Assembly: GCA_963920705.1 (NCBI GenBank)
Contig: OY987233.1
Span: 3,400,001-3,464,000, forward strand
DNA from: Odiellus spinosus
Taxonomy: Eukaryota > Arthropoda > Arachnida > Opiliones > Phalangiidae
Length of the DNA stretch: 64,000 bases
Reading direction: 5' to 3'
The notes under the pieces were generated by a model. It was not told the origin of the DNA. It saw nothing but the letters and a program-made list of their open reading frames with translations, and did not search any database. Every line of letters begins with the position of its first letter. The first letter of the stretch is position 1. Positions 47,498-58,532 of this stretch are shown piece by piece. Position numbers and translations under genes: made by a program.

Positions 47498-47890
47498 CAA
47501 AAGTCTATCACTTTATTCCATAAAAGTAAACAACGCGCCGTAGCTTAATGCTATCAGCAATTGACGGGGTAAACGTACTAGCCCATCACTTAAAAATAGC
47601 CAAAAAAGTCATCACCCCTGTCTGGCTCGAGTGATTTGGACTCTTCCTCGATATTTTGAGACGGGAGAGAGGGACGGAATTTTGGCGGGCCGCGCTTGCC
47701 TATATTGTCTTCCCCCAACTCTTGTATTTCTCCAAAGAGTGGGGCTTCCTCCGTTCACTATTTACAAGGCGACTGCGGCCGCTAGAGTGTCTCGAATCAG
47801 AATCTGCCGGTACATTTACCCGTATCTTTGCTGATAGTATTAATCTACGGGGCGTTGTTTACTTTTATGTAATAAAGTGATAGACTTTTG
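47498..47890. mobile_element. Family C MITE upstream of the exchanger gene
   Basis: Both ends complete, 462 bp before the start codon. Flanks AATTCTC and AATTCAT share only five bases. Confidence 0.93.
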
Positions 47891-48351
47891 AATTCATTCA
47901 TAACGAGATATGATGTCTGATCCTATTTAATAAGAGCGGGCCTATCTAACGATGCTTATATCTTTTGTGTTAATACAAATAGTAGCATTATAATTCTAAA
48001 ACTCGGTTCTTATCCATTTTACAGGCTCAGATAAGGAGCAAGAGACAACGATATTGAGGCGAGAATCTGAAAGAAACTCTTGTCTTCAATATATAATAGC
48101 CATCAGCGAAACATCGATTAAACCCGATTAAACACGAAACAGTCTCTTAATGTTTCGGATAATTCAATCTAAATCGGAAATTCAACCACCAAAGGAATCC
48201 GTACCAAGATGACCACGTGTTCTTCCATTAATAGAAACCTCTTACTGTAAATATTTGTAAAAAAAAGGGGGGTTAAACTCTTTATTCCCTCTTTCCTATT
48301 AATATTCACGAGACACCTAACAAACACGCACGCAAAAACCTTTAAAACAAA
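47891..48351 (+). promoter_or_regulatory. Upstream region and probable 5' UTR of Nckx gene
   Basis: Non-repetitive stretch between a family C element (ends 47,890) and the start codon. A sequence TTATCCATTTTACAG|GCTCAG with the AG at 48,023-48,024 would make a good 3' splice site, so the 5' UTR exon may start at 48,025 with the first promoter further upstream. No convincing TATA box or initiator can be fixed by eye. An in-frame TAA at 48,343 precedes the ATG. Confidence 0.35.
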
Positions 48352-48931
48352 ATGGAGGAAAAAGAATTATTCTACGAGAATGATCTTAACGCGGCAACTC
48401 ACCACAGTCGCGATAGAAGATCCAAGACACCGTTCTCTTCTTACGATCAACGACTAGGGACTCTTCTCTTACAAGGCGACGCCTTGGGGGCCGCTTGCCT
48501 CTGTTCTTGCCAACACCGTCGTCGTCACAGTTATTCTTCCGGAACAAACGCTGTCTTCGCGAACCACGGCGCGATCGGACAATGGATGGCTTCGCTATCC
48601 CGGCGTTTCCGCCTCGCGAAAAAATACGTCAAAGATTCCTTTTACAGGCCACGAGGACAATTACTTCAGGGTACCGGTAGCGAATTGATCAGGAAACGCC
48701 CACCTAGAAAGAAACGATGGCGCAACCCCGTGGCCGTCTTCACCGTCGGCCTTCTATTGGTCCTCTTCTACGCTGTTCTCAATTGGTTCAGCCTGTTGGG
48801 TGGATGTCCACGCTTCCCTTCTATATCTTCTTCCTCCCTAGTCGAATCTTACTCGTCACCCTACCGAGATACGCCACAACACGCGCAAAAGCAACCACAC
48901 TCGGACTACTTCCGCCTTCAGTCGGATTCCG
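48352..48931 (+). CDS. Nckx30C: Nckx exon 1: N-terminus and TM0
   Basis: First coding exon, residues 1-193 plus the first base of codon 194. The ATG is the first in frame after a TAA at 48,343 and has a strong context (A at -3, G at +4). The N-terminal 110 residues are polar, with a CLCSC motif at 49-53. A basic stretch (about 114-124, RKRPPRKKRWR) precedes one hydrophobic segment at about 126-149, the TM0/signal-anchor segment typical of NCKX proteins. A Ser-rich, presumably extracellular, stretch follows. The exon ends in front of GTAAGG (phase 1). Read-through in the same frame stops at 48,961-48,963, which supports splicing here. The N-terminus is poorly conserved in this family, so identity comes from the downstream exons. 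Confidence 0.85.
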
Positions 48932-49006
48932 GTAAGGTTTTCACGTCTTATCCTGAAGTTTGATTATTTAAAACTTTATAAGTAGCGCCGATTGTCAACA
49001 TTTTAG
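48932..49006 (+). other. Intron 1 (75 bp)
   Basis: GTAAGG at the donor, TCAACATTTTAG at the acceptor. It is short and free of repeats, unlike every later intron of this gene. Confidence 0.85.
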
Positions 49007-49402
49007 GTTTTGTCGCCACCTTCGAGGAGACGTCCGGTTTCCGTCGACTGCTCGCTTCAATAGATCTCTCTACAAACATCTCTACAAACGCCTCTACAAA
49101 CGCCTCTACAAAAAATCCAGATAAAAATAAAGCGAGTGGGCAGTTTCCGAAAGATTTTTTTAATGACGGTCAGCTCAAGCAAGGTGCGGTCGTGCTCCAC
49201 GTCCTTGGCATGGTTTACATGTTCGTCGCCTTGGCAATCGTTTGCGACGAATTCTTCGTACCCTCCTTGGACGTCATCGCCGAATTCACCGGCATATCCG
49301 AAGACGTCGCCGGTGCCACTTTTATGGCAGCGGGAGGGTCGGCACCGGAGTTATTCACCTCCGTAATCGGCGTGTTTATCTCCAACGACGACGTAGGCAT
49401 TG
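49007..49402 (+). CDS. Nckx30C: Nckx exon 2: extracellular loop, TM1, alpha-1 repeat
   Basis: Residues 194-325 with both edges in phase 1. The acceptor is CATTTTAG|GTTTTG and the donor ATTG|GTAAGT. The extracellular part carries three consecutive sequons (N217-I-S, N221-A-S, N225-A-S) made by near-identical four-residue repeats. TM1 is about 254-277. The alpha-1 repeat follows, with the family signature [17 protein letters not shown] at 296-312. Glu308 is in the position of the cation-coordinating acidic residue of the NCKX alpha-1 repeat (family knowledge). The exon closes with DDVGIG, which continues across the splice as [10 protein letters not shown], as in other family members. Confidence 0.95.
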
Positions 49403-49775
49403 GTAAGTAATCTGACATTAGCACCTTTTTTTTTTTTTTTTTTTTTTTTTTTTGGAACTAGGATCGCGAACGGTATCACATTTTACGCGTAAAATTAATG
49501 TTTAAGAGTAAGAAACTGCTTCGGGAACCAGTTTCATACCGATTCGGTTTCAACAACCTATAGATGAAGCTACAATAAATCGAAGAATATTGGTTGTATT
49601 GTCAAAAGCCTTGGGCTCGATTAAAACGTTTCAAAACGTTTCACTGGAGTCGTGTGAACGGGTCTTTTATCAAATCGATTTTAGCATTTCAAATCGATAA
49701 GAAATGCTTATTATGTCACGTGCCAGAGCGTGTCTGACCTTATGACTTAAAATGTTCCTTATATTTGTTCCACAG
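49403..49775 (+). other. Intron 2 with T28 run and E fragment
   Basis: GT-AG intron, 373 bp. It holds an uninterrupted run of 28 T at 49,426-49,453 and a minus-oriented, internally deleted fragment of family E at about 49,511-49,707. The acceptor is TTGTTCCACAG. Confidence 0.85.
49511..49707 (-). mobile_element. Family E fragment in intron 2
   Basis: GAAACTGCTTCGGGAACCAG to GCATTTCAAATCGATAAGAA, with blocks out of the usual order, so it is rearranged. Confidence 0.7.
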
Positions 49776-50092
49776 GGACGATTGTGGGTTCGGCCGTCTT
49801 CAACATCTTATTTGTCATTTCCATGTGCGCCATCTTCAGTAAGACCGTCCTGGAATTGACTTGGTGGCCGCTATTTCGCGACGTATCCTTCTATTCTGTC
49901 TCCTTGATTACCCTCATTCTCTGCTTCAGCGACAGCACTATCTACTGGTACGAAGCGTTGACGCTTCTCATGTGCTACTTCGCTTACGTCACCTTCATGA
50001 AATTCAACGAAAAAATTGAGAAACTAGTCAAAAAACTCATCAACCGGAACAAAGTCACGAGAGTCGGAAGCACCGACCAACTCATGCCGCAC
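49776..50092 (+). CDS. Nckx30C: Nckx exon 3: TM3-TM5 of first membrane cluster
   Basis: Residues 326-431. The acceptor TTGTTCCACAG precedes GGACG and completes codon 326 (phase 1 in, phase 0 out). It contains [20 protein letters not shown] (end of the alpha-1 repeat, TM3), then [12 protein letters not shown] and a hydrophobic segment (about 361-376, TM4), then [20 protein letters not shown] (382-401, TM5). A basic amphipathic tail [12 protein letters not shown] (405-416) leads into the cytoplasmic loop. These are among the best conserved strings of SLC24. The donor is CAC|GTAAGA. Confidence 0.95.
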
Positions 50093-50739
50093 GTAAGACA
50101 ACATTTCTAATCTTTCTTCCGAGTCCCTTTACTTGGGGAGAATGCAACCTAACAGCCAGTGATTTGTTTAGCGATTCCTTATCGTTTAAATAAGCCTAAT
50201 CCAACAGTAAAATAAATTTACAAATAAATATTAAACTAGAAATAAATTTAAAACTTAAAACAAAATAGGTTTAGGTTAATGGAGATATCATGAACTTCCT
50301 GTATAAGGACTAGGGACCAATGACATTAATCATGGAGATCCTGCATTTCCCCGTATAGGATCTCCATGAATCCTGCTAAGCATATTTTCCGGGTAAGTTT
50401 TAAAATTTCTAGTTAAAAAAATTATACTAGTTTTGAAGCTGTTCGGTTTCATCACTGGTGAGATTCCAAAGGTAAGTTGCTCCAAAAGTTGGGAGGAGAT
50501 TCCAAAGGCTGGGAGGAGATTAAAAAGAAAATTCGGGGCCAGGGGGGTTATAATGGGAGGGGTGTATACAATTCCAGTTATAACTACCAGGGCCTTTTGG
50601 AGTTAGGGAAAAAAATTGGAATAGTCTAAAGCCTCTCATTAGTTGAGCAAGTAATCAAAGTAAACAAAAGTGTTTAAAAGAATTCACCTACGGGAAGTAA
50701 TTTTATTTTATTTTGGCGGGGTTTTCTTCTCATTTTCAG
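50093..50739 (+). other. Intron 3 with a decayed family A element
   Basis: GT-AG intron, 647 bp. A degraded family A copy lies at about 50,135-50,415; its left end has lost the TTAA (GGGGAGAATGCAACCTAAC) and its right arm stops early. The rest is unique, with a G-rich patch near 50,485-50,565. Confidence 0.85.
50135..50415. mobile_element. Family A, decayed, in intron 3
   Basis: GGGGAGAATGCAACCTAACA at the left and TAAGCATATTTTCCGGGTAA at the right; terminus missing. Confidence 0.82.
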
Positions 50740-50985
50740 TTAGCTCGCCGTAGAATGAGCACCCCGATACTTCACGCCGGTAGCAAATTCCGGCACGGTC
50801 TCCTTCAGCTAATGATCCACACCATCGACCCCTTGCACGAAGGGAAGCTGGACGAAAAGGCCTCCCAACTGCACGCAATCGCTTCCCTTAGAGTCTTGCT
50901 GGACGCCACTAAGGCCAATGGAACAGTGGTCTCCCACCAGCACGTCCAAAGACACCTCCAGCAACACCTCAATAATGGGATAGAG
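50740..50985 (+). CDS. Nckx30C: Nckx exon 4: start of cytoplasmic loop
   Basis: Residues 432-513, exactly 82 codons, phase 0 at both ends. The acceptor is TTCTCATTTTCAG and the donor GAG|GTAAGA. The stretch PILHAGSKFRHGLLQLMIHT (440-459), followed by IDPLHEGKLDEKASQLHAIA, is the conserved loop segment that I recall from arthropod Nckx30C and related NCKX proteins; this is the main evidence for the subfamily. The end of the exon is His/Gln-rich (HQHVQRHLQQHL, about 497-508) and looks lineage-specific. Confidence 0.93.
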
Positions 50986-51440
50986 GTAAGAAAACAAAAA
51001 TATTTAATAAGGAAACTTGGAGCTTAAAATGGGTTTGAATTTATTTTCGGAATCAGCATGCCAAGATTAAAACGTATTCGATAATTTTTACACAATTTTT
51101 AGACCCGTTTTTGGTGTTTAAATAAATTTTTAAAGTTTCGGTAAAATTTGAATGAAAGTAAATATAAAATCGAACCAATCATATTATTTCTGCCTTCAAC
51201 TGTACTTGTAATGTCCTAACATTAATAGGCCAGCGTTTGATGGCCAAGGTGTTATAGGAATGAAACGCCGGCCTATTCTTTTATTGTTAAGACATTACAA
51301 GCGCTGTTGAAGGCGGAAATAATATGATTGGCTGGAATTCATATTGTTTTTATCATACCGTCGAAGATACCTATGAAACTGCAAATAATTTTCTTCGCTT
51401 ACATGTACAGTAATCTGTTTTTTGCAACGATACTTGTCAG
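50986..51440 (+). other. Intron 4, mostly a family D element
   Basis: GT-AG intron, 455 bp. About 51,009-51,340 is a family D palindrome with a recognisable left end (GGAAACTTGGAGCT) and centre, but no right terminal repeat. The element makes up most of the intron. Confidence 0.85.
51009..51340. mobile_element. Family D in intron 4
   Basis: Left end, both inner arms and centre (GTTTGATGGCCAAGGTGTTA) present; right terminus absent. Confidence 0.85.
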
Positions 51441-51800
51441 ATGACAGACGGGGAGACCCTGCGTACGACGGACGGTAGGTGCGCTGCTTGCGCCACCTGC
51501 CCTGCCTGCAGCGCCCAGTGCAATTGCCCTGGAGGAATCTTGCAAACGACATCCCTGGACCATATGCCGGCGCCCAATACCCTATTAGTTATGCCCGGTT
51601 CTCTTCCGGTCAGCGAGAAACCGTCTCCGATGACAGCCGGCCTGACGGTCAACGCCCAATCTAGAGAAGGATCGCGAACGACTGGTTTCCATTCTCCTTT
51701 CACCTCCCTTTCGCCATCAGCGGCTGGCGGACATCTTCCTCCTTCAGGGACGCCCAATGAAGTTGAAATGACCCGAGTGGATACGCTACCCAGTATACGG
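51441..51800 (+). CDS. Nckx30C: Nckx exon 5: loop exon with cysteine cluster
   Basis: Residues 514-633, exactly 120 codons, phase 0 at both ends, acceptor TACTTGTCAG, donor CGG|GTGAGA. The frame joins exon 4 without a stop and the base composition is markedly less AT-rich than the surrounding intron. Six cysteines lie in 16 residues (C527, C530, C533, C536, C540, C542: CAACATCPACSAQCNC). The rest is Ser/Pro/Thr-rich and probably disordered, with many possible phosphorylation sites. No homologue is recognised for this exon. It is placed in the gene because of its phase, its strand and its position between other loop exons. It could be alternatively spliced, since omission keeps the frame. Confidence 0.8.
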
Positions 51801-52256
51801 GTGAGATTATCGAACGAAAAACCATACTTTTTTTTAATAATATTATCATATAATAATATTTATAATCATCGTATAGGGTATTTTTTACCGCGATTATTTG
51901 ATGCAGGATGACCAGGGTCACTGAAATGTTAATTATAGATTACTGTTAGTTAAATCTATAAGAATGAGCCCTAATTAACCATTTTATTTGGTTATATGGG
52001 CTCGTAACAAACCTGAACTACCAGGGAATTTGAATTTCTCCCAAGGAAATCGAGGAAATATCAAGGAAAATCTTAAAATTTTGATTTAAATCAGGGAATT
52101 TAGATTTTTAACTTCGGATTTTCAGATTTTAAAAAGATTTTATGATATTATGATAAGTGAGAAATATTTTATGAATATATCAGAAGGTATTTAAAGATTT
52201 TGATGGGTGGACGAGTTGCAGATTATTTAGAAGTTTATCCGACCCCCAGGCTTTTA

Positions 52257-52530
52257 GCCGCGTTCATATTAGGCCTTGGAATCGATTTAAACCGTTTCAG
52301 AACGTTTCGCTTTAATCGTGTGAACGCGAAACCGTCTTTTCTCGAATCGATTCGATTTCTCGATACTGTTTCGGAAACTAGTTTCGTATCGATTTGGTTT
52401 CAACAACCGATAGATTAAGGTACGATAAATCGAACACCGCTTAAAAACGATTCCTGGCGATTTAAATATCGATTTGATTTAACCGTTTCAAATCTATTAA
52501 GAAATTCTAGTGTGACTGTAGCTTAAAATT
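52257..52530 (-). mobile_element. Family E in intron 5
   Basis: TAGCCGCGTTCATATTAGGC to TTCTAGTGTGACTGTAGCTT, with a short internal deletion. Confidence 0.87.
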
Positions 52531-53066
52531 TTACAATTCGATTATTCAAAAACGTTTCCCTAGTGTTAACGCTACCGTAACTATATACGTAACAAAATAT
52601 TCCGCGTTTCTGCGAATTATCAGCGGAGCTTCGAGCTTATTGACTGAAGGAAAAGGAAACTCAACCGTCTCTATACATTGTAAATTTCCCGCTTTTTTTT
52701 CTGCTAGTTCGCGAAGTCAACTTAACGAAAAGAAAGACTTAGAAACATTAGTAGATTAAGTGATATGAAGACAAAATAATGAAAATAAAAATAAAATAGT
52801 TTATCGTTTCAGTGACCCTAATAATAGGATTTACTTTCCCATCTTTTAAAAAATCCGACTGAGTTCGCGTTTTAAGCTTTAAAACAGAAATGACGTAATA
52901 AAAATCTGGTCCAATCACACGACAAAATGAAACATAAGCACTTTAGCACCCCCGAACTTAAGAAATCTTCCTCGTAGCTAAGCCTAACTAACAATAGTGG
53001 GAGAGAAACACAAAAACTGGCATTCAAAAGCGTCCTCTAATGACAAACGGTGCGAATTGGAATAGT

Positions 53067-53774
53067 AACTAAAGGCGCGTTCATACTATCCAACTAATTT
53101 TATTGAAACTCGACGTCTAGTCGGATGAAGAGTTGGCAGTACCCAACTTTTCAGTCCTACTATTTTGTTTAGCTACAAGAAGGAGTCGACTTAGTAGTTA
53201 TATTTAGAAATTGAAAATATTATGTTAATAACATGGCTTGTAATAAAAAAGTAACGTTATTTTGAAACAAGTCCTAAAAATCACGCCCTTTTCAGCGACA
53301 ACTATCTAGAGCCTCGTTCATACATAGACCGAAATGGGCTTCGTTGCGCTTCGGTTTCTATAACTGGTTATCAAACCAACGTGAGAAATCAGTTCGTGTT
53401 GGTTCGGTCAAGTCGCTTCGGTTCAATCCTCTTTGAAAATAACAAGGCGGGGAGACAAATTTGCTGATAAATCTTAAAATAACGCGATTAAAATGATAGT
53501 TTCTGTCAAAAATTATTAACCAACGAGTTACAAAAACGATTTACTAATTAGTTTGAGATTATTATTTAAAAATTTTAAATTCTAGGCATTATTAAAACGA
53601 CGCTAAGCTTTGGCTTAGGTCGAACCGGGGCGAACGGCCGCGAACCGTCTTGTCAGCGTTGTGAACCAGGGAAAACGAAAAACGCTTCGTACTGGTTTTG
53701 GAACCGATTTTGTCCTCAAGTATGAACGAGGCTTAAGATGACTAAAGTTGTATAATCTGAACGCGCCTTTAGTT
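53067..53774. mobile_element. Family H element carrying nested family G
   Basis: Outer ends TAACTAAAGGCGCGTTCATA at the left and GAACGCGCCTTTAGTTA at the right are inverted. The G element occupies 53,309-53,735. Confidence 0.75.
53309..53735. mobile_element. Family G element, copy 2, nested in H
   Basis: AGCCTCGTTCATACATAGAC to AGTATGAACGAGGCTTAA, collinear with 40,803-41,232. Confidence 0.85.
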
Positions 53775-55060
53775 ATTGTTTGCCGCTGTAAGACGCCCAT
53801 GAACGTCAAATTTTGTTCTTTCTCTCGATTGTAATAAAAAATATCCATTGTTAAAAGGCCTTGCTATCATAGGAAAGGTTTGGTTCGATTTCAAATTCGT
53901 ATTCAGGGCTTTTTTTTTTTTTTTTTTTCTTTCTTTCAAAACAAAAGTTTTGTACATCTATTTACACCCTATTCTATATTTCTATCATCTATTTCTATTC
54001 TTACATTCGTTGTTAATATTATTAACATCGTTTTTAATGAATTGTCACGCAATCACCGATGATAGTTAATGATAACTGAGATTAAAATGAAACTTGAGTT
54101 TTATTTAAAAAATAAGCGTGTTATAAATACGTTAGAGATTATTAAACAATTATTAGACACTTTTTTGGTGTTTAAAATAATTTGTGAAGGATAAATTTCA
54201 GCGTGGTTAAAAATAGGACCAATAGTATGTTGATTTAAAATCATTTCATAATGACGTCACTCTATGCAATTGATATACAAGTGTTTTTAAAGGCTGGATT
54301 GGTTCAATTTTTGTTCCTTCTGTGAATTAATTCTAACCAATCTTCAAAAATTAAATTAAATACCAAAATACAGTGAGTAATAATTGTAAAAAAGGTTTTG
54401 CTGATTCTAAAAACAAATCGGCTCATAACATAAGACGCTAACGTGTCTACTGAATTCAAAAAGTGTTTCATTTTAACTCTAATTCGAAGGCGACCGACTG
54501 AAATATTATTTTAAGATACTCTTTCGAGCTCGACCAATAAAACACGAGCACACTCACCCTTTGAAATCTACTTAATACTATTTACACCAGGATTATTTAG
54601 AATATAAATGTATTCTTAATAGTATTATTATAATTACCTGAAATCCGTGGTTTTTTTAATGGTAAATCTTATATTTCTTTTTGAGTATTGGAAATTCTGG
54701 TTGTAAGAAAACGATTTTAAAAGTGGTTTCACAAGAATTTTGCCCATTTTTCACGAGATTTGATGCTCAAAAGATAGAACAGAAATATTTAGGCCTACTT
54801 TTAGTACATTTTTAAAACACGTTTTCAGTCCTCGAAATGATATAACAAAACTATTTAAAATCAAAAGCTCCGTGAAATTTTGTTTCATTCTTTAAGGAAA
54901 ACCCCTAAACCCCTCCTTTTGTAATAGCGATGAATTTATATTATTCTTATTAATTTTTAAAGCTCAAGCAAAAGACCTCGTGATATTTTTGAATAATCAA
55001 GTATTTTCAAGCTAAAACGAACCTGATTGGTTGGTTGGTAGAGTACAATATATATGTTAG

Positions 55061-55372
55061 CAGAAGCCGAAAAAACCCTCCTTTGAAGTCTACTACTCTA
55101 ATGGGTAAAATTCCCAATTTTACGAGATCGGAGGGGTCCTACTTTATACCCCCCTGTCTACGGAAAATTGGAAATTCTCTCTCTCCACAAACGACGACGT
55201 TTTTTGGACGAACTCCAAGGCTGCTAGAGATATTTTCTGGACGAACTCCCGCTCCGAAAATATCTACCGTTAGGAGGCGTACGAATCGCCCTTTTTGAAA
55301 CTAACCCATACAGAGAGGGGTAGACAAGACCCGGGAGTAATAGACTTCAAAGGAGGGTTTCATCGGCTTCTG
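55061..55372. mobile_element. Palindromic MITE, family S, 7-bp duplication
   Basis: Ends CAGAAGCCGAAAAAACCCTC and, reversed, CAGAAGCCGATGAAACCCTC, continuing through CTTTGAAGTCTA. ATGTTAG is duplicated at 55,054-55,060 and 55,373-55,379. 312 bp; the 87-codon open frame across it is not a gene. Confidence 0.92.
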
Positions 55373-56043
55373 ATGTTAGTCATAGCCACTTCCAAGAAAA
55401 GCTGGACTACTGATTATTTCTATGATTTATTTGTTAACTTATTGCCTCATAGATTCTAGAAAAATTTAGGTATAATAAATCAAATTATTTTGCAAGATTC
55501 ATTAACATAAACGTAGTTTTACCTTGGGAATTTAAATATTAAGGCAATTAAAGCTGCGCATACTATAATTCACTAACTAATTTTATACTAATGATTCACA
55601 CCAGAATTTCCAAACGCAGAAGAAATTAAAAATTATAAATAGGCTTAGCATATCCTCCAGATATAGGTATAATTCCTCCTTGCTAACACTCTCTCTGAAT
55701 TTCAAAATTTCAATCTTACATTTAAGATAAATAATATTAATCGAGTTAATTTATCGAAGCTTAATTTTAAATTAAGTTAAAAGGAAATTTAACCAATTAA
55801 ATTAAGATTAAGATTAGTGGTAATGCATGCGATCGTGTTAAAAAAAGGTTAAATACGAATTAAAAAATGAAATCACAACTTTTATTTTAAGAATTAATAA
55901 TTTATTAATTAATGAAATTTTTTTCGTGTTTAAATTAATTTTAAATTTGGTTAAGATTAAATTTCATTGATGTGAAAAATTTGAAAAAATTTTATTTCTT
56001 TAATTGGTTTGAAAGAACTAACTTTAATTTAGTTAAAAAAAAA

Positions 56044-56310
56044 GGTTAAAAAATTACAAATCAATATTGAACTAGAAATCAAAGTTTACCCGAAAAATAG
56101 GCTTAGCTTGATTCATGGAGATCCTGAATTTCTTCGACAAAAAAGCAAATGCTTGTCGTTAAGGCGATCCAATAACATTTGATTGGTCGCTGACTCATAA
56201 ACGCGAAGAAATTCAAAATCTCCATGAAACTAGCTAAGCCTAAATTTATTTCTAGTTTAAAATTTGTTTATAAATCGATAAAAATAAATTAGGTTGCCTT
56301 CTCCATTTAA
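56044..56310. mobile_element. Family A, degraded
   Basis: TTACCCGAAAAATAGGCTTA and GCTAAGCCTAAATTTATTTC arms, right end TTAGGTTGCCTTCTCC; left terminus replaced by A-rich DNA. Confidence 0.8.
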
Positions 56311-57098
56311 ATAACTTAATCAAAACGATGAAAGATTAAACTAATATGATTAGTTAATTGTTCCTGTCACTGATATTTAAATCTAACCAAAATTTAGAAA
56401 CTATATTAAGCACTAAAATTAAATTCTTCAAAAATTCATAATTTGTTGATTCTGAAAGAATTTTTAAAGGTGATTTCATTTTTATCTTGTATTTTCCTTT
56501 AAATCTAATCGTCTTCTTTCACGCCTATGGCCGAGAAGCCTTATTTTAAAAATAAAAGGTCTTCGAAGCTTAACGCCAACTCTAACGTGTACATTTATGA
56601 CCACGCACAAAACCACAAAATCACGTGATTAAAAGCTTAAGCAACGTTTCTCAGAGGTTCAAAGAAACCTTTCTAAAAAAAGAAAAATAAACTACACAAC
56701 ACTTTGAATAATAAAATAAAAATTAATCCCATGAGTTTTATAAATAATCGTATATAATAAGATGCACTGAGTTCTGCTGTGATTTCGTAAACCAATGACC
56801 CGATTCTTGGAAACTATTAAAACACTGAGTATGATATTTTGCATGGCACGGGACCCAATCTCGAAACGAAAAAAATATATATATTTTAAAATGAAATCAA
56901 AATCCTCGTCATGCAGTCACGATTCAATTAGGTTTTTGGAGAGAAATAATTGAACCCAGTCTTTATGCGTTTATATTGTTGTTTCTAGGACTCCTAACAA
57001 CGAACACTTTATCTTAAAAACAGCGAGAACTGATGTTCAAAAGCTTCATCTATCGACAAATATAAAATAACCTTTGCTCCACTTTTGTTGAATTCTAG

Positions 57099-57490
57099 CA
57101 AAAGTCTATCACTTTATTCCATTAAAGTAAACAACGCCCCGTAGCTTAATACTATTAGCAAAGGTCAGGGTAAACGTTCTAGCACATCACTTAAAAATAG
57201 CCAAAAAAGTCATCACCCCTGTCAGGCTGGAGTGGTTTGACTCTTCCTCGATATTTTGAGTCGGGAGAAAGGTACGGAATTTAAGCAGGCCACGTTTGGC
57301 TATATTGTCTTCCCCCAACTCTGAAATTTCTCCGCAGAGTGTCGCTTCCTCCGTTCACTATTTACACGGCGACTGCGTCCGCTAGAGTGTCTCGAATCAG
57401 AATCTGCCGGTACATTTAACCAGATTTTTGCTGATGGTATTAAGCTACGGGGCGCTGTTTACTTTTATGGAATAAAGTGATAGACTTTTG
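57099..57490. mobile_element. Family C MITE in intron 5
   Basis: Both ends complete. Flanks ATTCTAG and GTAATGT do not match. Confidence 0.93.
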
Positions 57491-58532
57491 GTAATGTAAA
57501 GTAATTCCCCCATTAAATCTTTCTTAACACTAAGTAACTAAGCCTTGGTTAATTTTAAGACTACAACTCGTTTGGTTAGCGGCTACTTAGCCTGTATCAC
57601 TGTTTGTCGCTATAAGACGCTGATGAAAATCATTTTTTTGTGGTTCCCATCTCCTTATTGAGATAAGTGTTCATTGTATTATAGTCCTAGGTTGTTTAAC
57701 TAAATAATATTTAGCTAGCAAACTTGAATTAACATCTAACATATCAAAAATCAAATAAAATTCAATAGAAATTTCCATGAAAATAAAGTTTCCAATCGGG
57801 AATTCGCCATACGAAATTGCTTTCAATAATTGGATCATTTTTTAAATATTAAAGGGTTTTGCTAGCTAAGATCTCGAGGGATACTTCGAATCATGGACAT
57901 TCAAACCTGTATCTTTAATATATTTCTATACATGTATATGAAATGAACCTGAACGATTTTCGAAAAATATCATTCCACTACACTCGCTATGCCAAATTAT
58001 TTTATAGGGAAATGTATAAATCGTGAGCTTATACTAGTTTTCAAAAGGCCACTTTGACCAGTTAATTTATAAATATTTATTTATAAATAAAAGTTAACTA
58101 TAATAAAACGATCTTATTTAAACTATTACCGATAAAAGAACTCGCTTTTACACACGAATAACATCTTTCTGGTGGATTTTACGCTAAGCCTAATTTGGGA
58201 AAAAACTCATTTGAGAATAAAAAATGTTAGAGGCGCGCGCGCTTTTGGCGGGAACGTTGCTATGGTTACACTCTGATGGCGCGAGAATATTTAATTGGTT
58301 ACGAACTCGGTTTTAACGGTGATTGGTTTAAGAAAACGGGTTTTAGTAGAATGTCCGAGGTTCGAAAGATTCCTAGCAAGAGATAAATGTGTTTAGCGTT
58401 CCGTAAACAAACCCCACATAACCGTAATTACAAAATATAGAACACGCGAGGCCGTGAGATTTGAGTGTTTTTATTTTCAATGCGAGTACCCGAATGGAGT
58501 GAATCAATGTTTGGGTGAATGCTAAAAATTAG

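Larger units (their letters stand above)
51801..58532 (+). other. Intron 5 (6.7 kb), rich in mobile elements
   Basis: Donor GTGAGA at exon 5, acceptor at 58,531-58,532. Elements recognised inside: an L-like GGGAATTT patch at 52,020-52,110, E at 52,257-52,530, H with nested G at 53,067-53,774, S at 55,061-55,372, a degraded A at 56,044-56,310 and C at 57,099-57,490. Between 53,850 and 57,000 the DNA is very AT-rich, with remnants that resemble D (TGAAAC..TTTCATTTT arms at 54,085-54,480 and 55,865-56,510). Stretches 51,801-52,020, 57,491-58,200 and 58,200-58,530 show nothing recognisable. No extra exon was found, but small ones could be missed. Confidence 0.7.

Noticed and set aside
47631-47880. 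Recurrent open frames with SRIRICRY(T/I)Y motifs, also at 12,574, 17,097, 29,252 and 38,920
   Set aside because: They recur because they lie in family C copies. Frames shift among copies and stops differ, so no conserved protein is maintained.
48932-48963. Ending the protein at the in-frame stop 48,961-48,963 as a 203-residue single-exon gene
   Set aside because: GTAAGG at 48,932 and the phase-compatible acceptor at 49,005-49,006 lead into unmistakable NCKX sequence.
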